NCBI RefSeq assembly: GCF_028356935.1
Contig: NZ_CP102798.1
Coordinates: 806,001-870,000 of the forward strand
Source of the DNA: Lysinibacillus sp. OF-1
Lineage (GTDB): Bacteria; Bacillota; Bacilli; Bacillales_A; Planococcaceae
DNA: 64,000 nucleotides
Direction of reading: 5' to 3'
The position numbers and the translations under genes were made by a program. Positions 61,784 to 64,000 of the stretch are shown here, piece after piece; within the stretch, counting starts at the first letter, position 1, and each line of letters starts with the position of its first letter. Under the pieces are notes generated by a model, which did not search any database, was not told the DNA's origin, and saw only the letters and a program-made list of their open reading frames with translations.

Positions 61784-61805
61784 GCTTGTAGTGGAGGTTT
61801 AAAGA

Positions 61806-62696
61806 TTGATGGCAACAGAGGCAGAAGTATTAAAAATTTTAGCTGAAGAACGCAATATGCGGAAAGCAGCAGAGCGTCTATTCTTATCCCAACCGGCCCT
61901 TTCTCAACGATTACAAACGATTGAAAAGGACTGGGGTGCACAGTTATTTATTCGCTCACAAAAGGGGCTAACTGCAACTCCCGCTGGAGAACAGGTGATT
62001 GCGTATGCGAAGGAAATGCTAGCTAAAAAAGAAGAGATTTTTGAAACCATTCAATCCTTAACAACAAAGGTCAACGGGACATTAAAAATTGCCTGTGCAT
62101 CCATTGTTGGTCAAAACTGGCTACCTAAAATTTTAAAGGATTTTGTGTCAAAATATCCTGAAGCTAAAATATCACTGATGACGGGCTGGAGCTCTGAAAT
62201 TGTCAAGGCACTCTATGAGGGCGAGGCACATGTAGGCATTGTACGTGGCCAAGTTGACTGGAAGGGAGAAAAGATTCACCTTTTCAGAGATACTCTTTAT
62301 TTAGTGGACAAAGAAGTTAAGACCATTGAAGATGTGTTGAAGACAGACCGTCCATTTATACAATATAAAAGTGATTCTAACTACTATCAAGAAATTCAAC
62401 AATGGTGGCAACAGCATTTTGCATCAAATCCTAGAAAACAAATTTTAGTGGATCAAATTGAGATTTGTAAGCAAATGGCCTTAAATGGCATCGGCTATGC
62501 TATTTTACCTTCCATTACTTTAAATGACCACGATGCCATTCATAAAATCCCGCTGTCCAATGATGAAAAGGAATTTGGGCTTACGCGAGATACTTGGTTA
62601 ATTGGCTATGAATCCTCCTTTGAATTGAGACAGGTAGAGGCTTTTGTTGAAGTAGTGCAGGATCATGCACGTTGTTTGTTTGATTATACAAAATAG
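61806..62696 (+). CDS. ccpC: LysR-type catabolite control protein CcpC
   Basis: 296 residues. Winged HTH NMRKAAERLFLSQPALSQRLQTIEKDWG and effector domain stretches LKIACASIVGQNWLPKIL, SLMTGWSSEIVKALYEG and YAILPS match Bacillus CcpC, the citrate-responsive repressor of citB and citZ. The start is ambiguous: TTG 61806 (SD GGAGG spacing 9) or ATG 61809 (spacing 12). Confidence 0.9.
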   Translation: MMATEAEVLKILAEERNMRKAAERLFLSQPALSQRLQTIEKDWGAQLFIRSQKGLTATPAGEQVIAYAKEMLAKKEEIFETIQSLTTKVNGTLKIACASIVGQNWLPKILKDFVSKYPEAKISLMTGWSSEIVKALYEGEAHVGIVRGQVDWKGEKIHLFRDTLYLVDKEVKTIEDVLKTDRPFIQYKSDSNYYQEIQQWWQQHFASNPRKQILVDQIEICKQMALNGIGYAILPSITLNDHDAIHKIPLSNDEKEFGLTRDTWLIGYESSFELRQVEAFVEVVQDHARCLFDYTK

Positions 62697-62697
62697 C

Positions 62698-62740
62698 CAA
62701 AAAGGCAATTCCAAGTCATGTCGGAATTGCCTTTTTGTAT
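62698..62740 (+). terminator. ccpC terminator
   Basis: AAAAGGCAATTCC pairs with GGAATTGCCTTTT, followed by TGTATT. Confidence 0.85.
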
Positions 62741-62869
62741 TCATTATTAAATCGCTTATTTCTTAAGAGTTTATGAATATTCATGAAGATATCATAAGAA
62801 ATGGAACAAAATGCAATTTAAATCGTATAATTATGTAACCATCTATTTACATAAAAAGGAGTTGAGCTT

Positions 62870-64000
62870 TTGAAAAAGACAAAAATGACGGCACTGACCT
62901 TATTAGTCATGCTTGTAATTAGCTTTTTATTGCCTTCTACACAGGCAAGTGCTGCTGCTACATTAGAGGTCAAAGCAACAGCGGGTATTTCAGGTAAAGC
63001 TAAATATCAATCAGTGGTGCCACTACAAGTAACAGTAAAAAATAATGGTGCAGATTTTTCTGGAGATATGGCCATTAATTCTGCCAATTCTTATGAGGCT
63101 GCATCAGCAATCGTCGTGCCAATCGATATAGCAGCAGGAGAAGAAAAGACATTTACTTTCTATCAGGATGGGTTAGCTGACTATAGTTATTCGGACGCAG
63201 ATTTATTTGCCTTTTATGAGGGAAGCATTGAGAAAGGAAAAAAGGTTGCCTATAAAGGAACTAAACGCCTACAATCTAATTTTTTAGATCCTTCAGCAAC
63301 GTTTATTTATACATTAACAGATAAAAGTGATCGACTATCGGCCTTTTTACGTTTATCAACATTTGTTGTTCAAAGCAGTGTCGAAGTATTTAATATTAAT
63401 CAATTAAAAGATTATACATTCCCAGAAGATTCACAGGGACTTGCTATGGCCAATGTCATTGTAGTGGATGAAGTGGCGATAGCCGATTTAACACAAAAAC
63501 AACAAGAGTCCTTACTAAAATGGGTACAAGATGGCGGTACATTACTCTTAGGGGCTGCTGACCAAATTGATGCCACAGCAGGTATTTTGAAAGAGTATTT
63601 ACCATTATCATTATCACAAGAGATGACTTCTATTTCTGCAGAGGCATTAACTAAATTATCGGGTGGAGGCATTTTTACACAGCCTATTTCGGTTTACTCG
63701 TCTACTAGTAGTGAAGGAAGTTTACCAGTACTAACAGAAAATAATACAGTGTTAGCAGCAAAGAAAAAAATTGGTAGTGGAGAAATTATTCAAACAGCTT
63801 TCTCTTTAGGTGATCAACCGCTTGCATCAATGGACGGCTATGCTGCCCTTATAGCTAAAATGATTGATATTCAGAACATTTCGCAGCAAGGGATGATGAG
63901 ACAGGGGCAATCATCACTCGACCAAATTTCTTATGAGCTTCGTAACATTAATGAATTATTTCCATCCTTTGAAGTATCAGTAAGCTATATGCTAATTGTC
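62870..64000 (+). CDS. Secreted/membrane protein with GATase-like domain, 5' part
   Basis: The frame runs off the window; 377 codons are visible. TTG start with SD AAAAAGGAG. Signal peptide MKKTKMTALTLLVMLVISF ends near ASA (about residue 28). A beta-rich CARDB-like region (about 30-110; PLQVTVKNNGADFSG) is followed by a Rossmann/glutamine-amidotransferase-like part (about 180-260; ANVIVVDEV, LLKWVQDGGTLLLGAAD). This layout recalls the large membrane proteins that go with MoxR-DUF58 operons, but the downstream genes are not visible. No definite family assigned. Confidence 0.75.
   Translation, partial: MKKTKMTALTLLVMLVISFLLPSTQASAAATLEVKATAGISGKAKYQSVVPLQVTVKNNGADFSGDMAINSANSYEAASAIVVPIDIAAGEEKTFTFYQDGLADYSYSDADLFAFYEGSIEKGKKVAYKGTKRLQSNFLDPSATFIYTLTDKSDRLSAFLRLSTFVVQSSVEVFNINQLKDYTFPEDSQGLAMANVIVVDEVAIADLTQKQQESLLKWVQDGGTLLLGAADQIDATAGILKEYLPLSLSQEMTSISAEALTKLSGGGIFTQPISVYSSTSSEGSLPVLTENNTVLAAKKKIGSGEIIQTAFSLGDQPLASMDGYAALIAKMIDIQNISQQGMMRQGQSSLDQISYELRNINELFPSFEVSVSYMLIV

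Overview
This is an AT-rich (roughly 37% GC by eye) Firmicutes chromosome segment. The best overall match is Lysinibacillus or a close relative in Bacillales. Supporting features are consensus SD sequences, a sporulation-type orphan kinase, a Spo0E-like phosphatase behind Spo0A boxes, a ykuF/ykuL/ccpC-like gene order, an SLH (S-layer) protein, and a MurE with a DDPR motif that fits lysine rather than DAP. No rRNA, tRNA, CRISPR array or complete insertion sequence was seen.

Layout. 1-3424: end of an amino-sugar/tagatose-type operon (class II aldolase, PfkB kinase, AgaS-like SIS isomerase, ROK kinase). 3912-8092: MsmX-type sugar ATPase with a PucR-type regulator, a solitary betaine-binding lipoprotein, and ytaF. 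8417-15509: a Fur-controlled heme-acquisition locus with an IsdC-like NEAT protein (NPQTG), an SLH-anchored 2xNEAT protein, a membrane-anchored 2xNEAT protein, IsdE, IsdF, an ATPase and sortase B. 15722-17575: yceI with two candidate operators, then an epimerase. 17681-19530: a two-gene RloA/RloB (AbiL-type) putative phage-defence module. 19673-25956: large catalase followed by a 21-bp tandem repeat, lipoamide dehydrogenase, SsuE-like FMN reductase with a structured leader, and an aldehyde dehydrogenase. 26260-36324: murE, prfC, RND pump, reductase, Mn-riboswitch plus TerC, and KtrB-type K+ channel. 36325-37304: a gene-poor scar with a decayed tyrosine recombinase. 37305-43594: radical SAM protein, orphan kinase, MhqR-like regulator, lipoprotein, CPBP protease, YkvS-like protein, and a spo0E-like gene. 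43895-47667: YkwC-like dehydrogenase, DoxX/HxlR pair, GC-rich repeats, MFS transporter. 47733-54525: CheV, Ppx-Ppk1 pair, GGDEF/EAL protein. 54574-59877: TetR-controlled HIBADH/MMSDH/SDR/Fe-ADH catabolic cluster. 60032-64000: FadR-box fadH, small membrane protein, DarB, CcpC, and the start of a large secreted/membrane protein.

The most notable points are: the matched operator geometry linking yceI and doxX to an adjacent HxlR regulator; the putative RloAB defence pair; the S-layer NEAT protein with divergent heme-ligand residues; a family of GC-rich intergenic repeats; the catalase-downstream VNTR; tandem Spo0A boxes before a spo0E-like gene too short to stand out; and the decayed recombinase. 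Function calls rest on motif recognition by eye. No database search was run.
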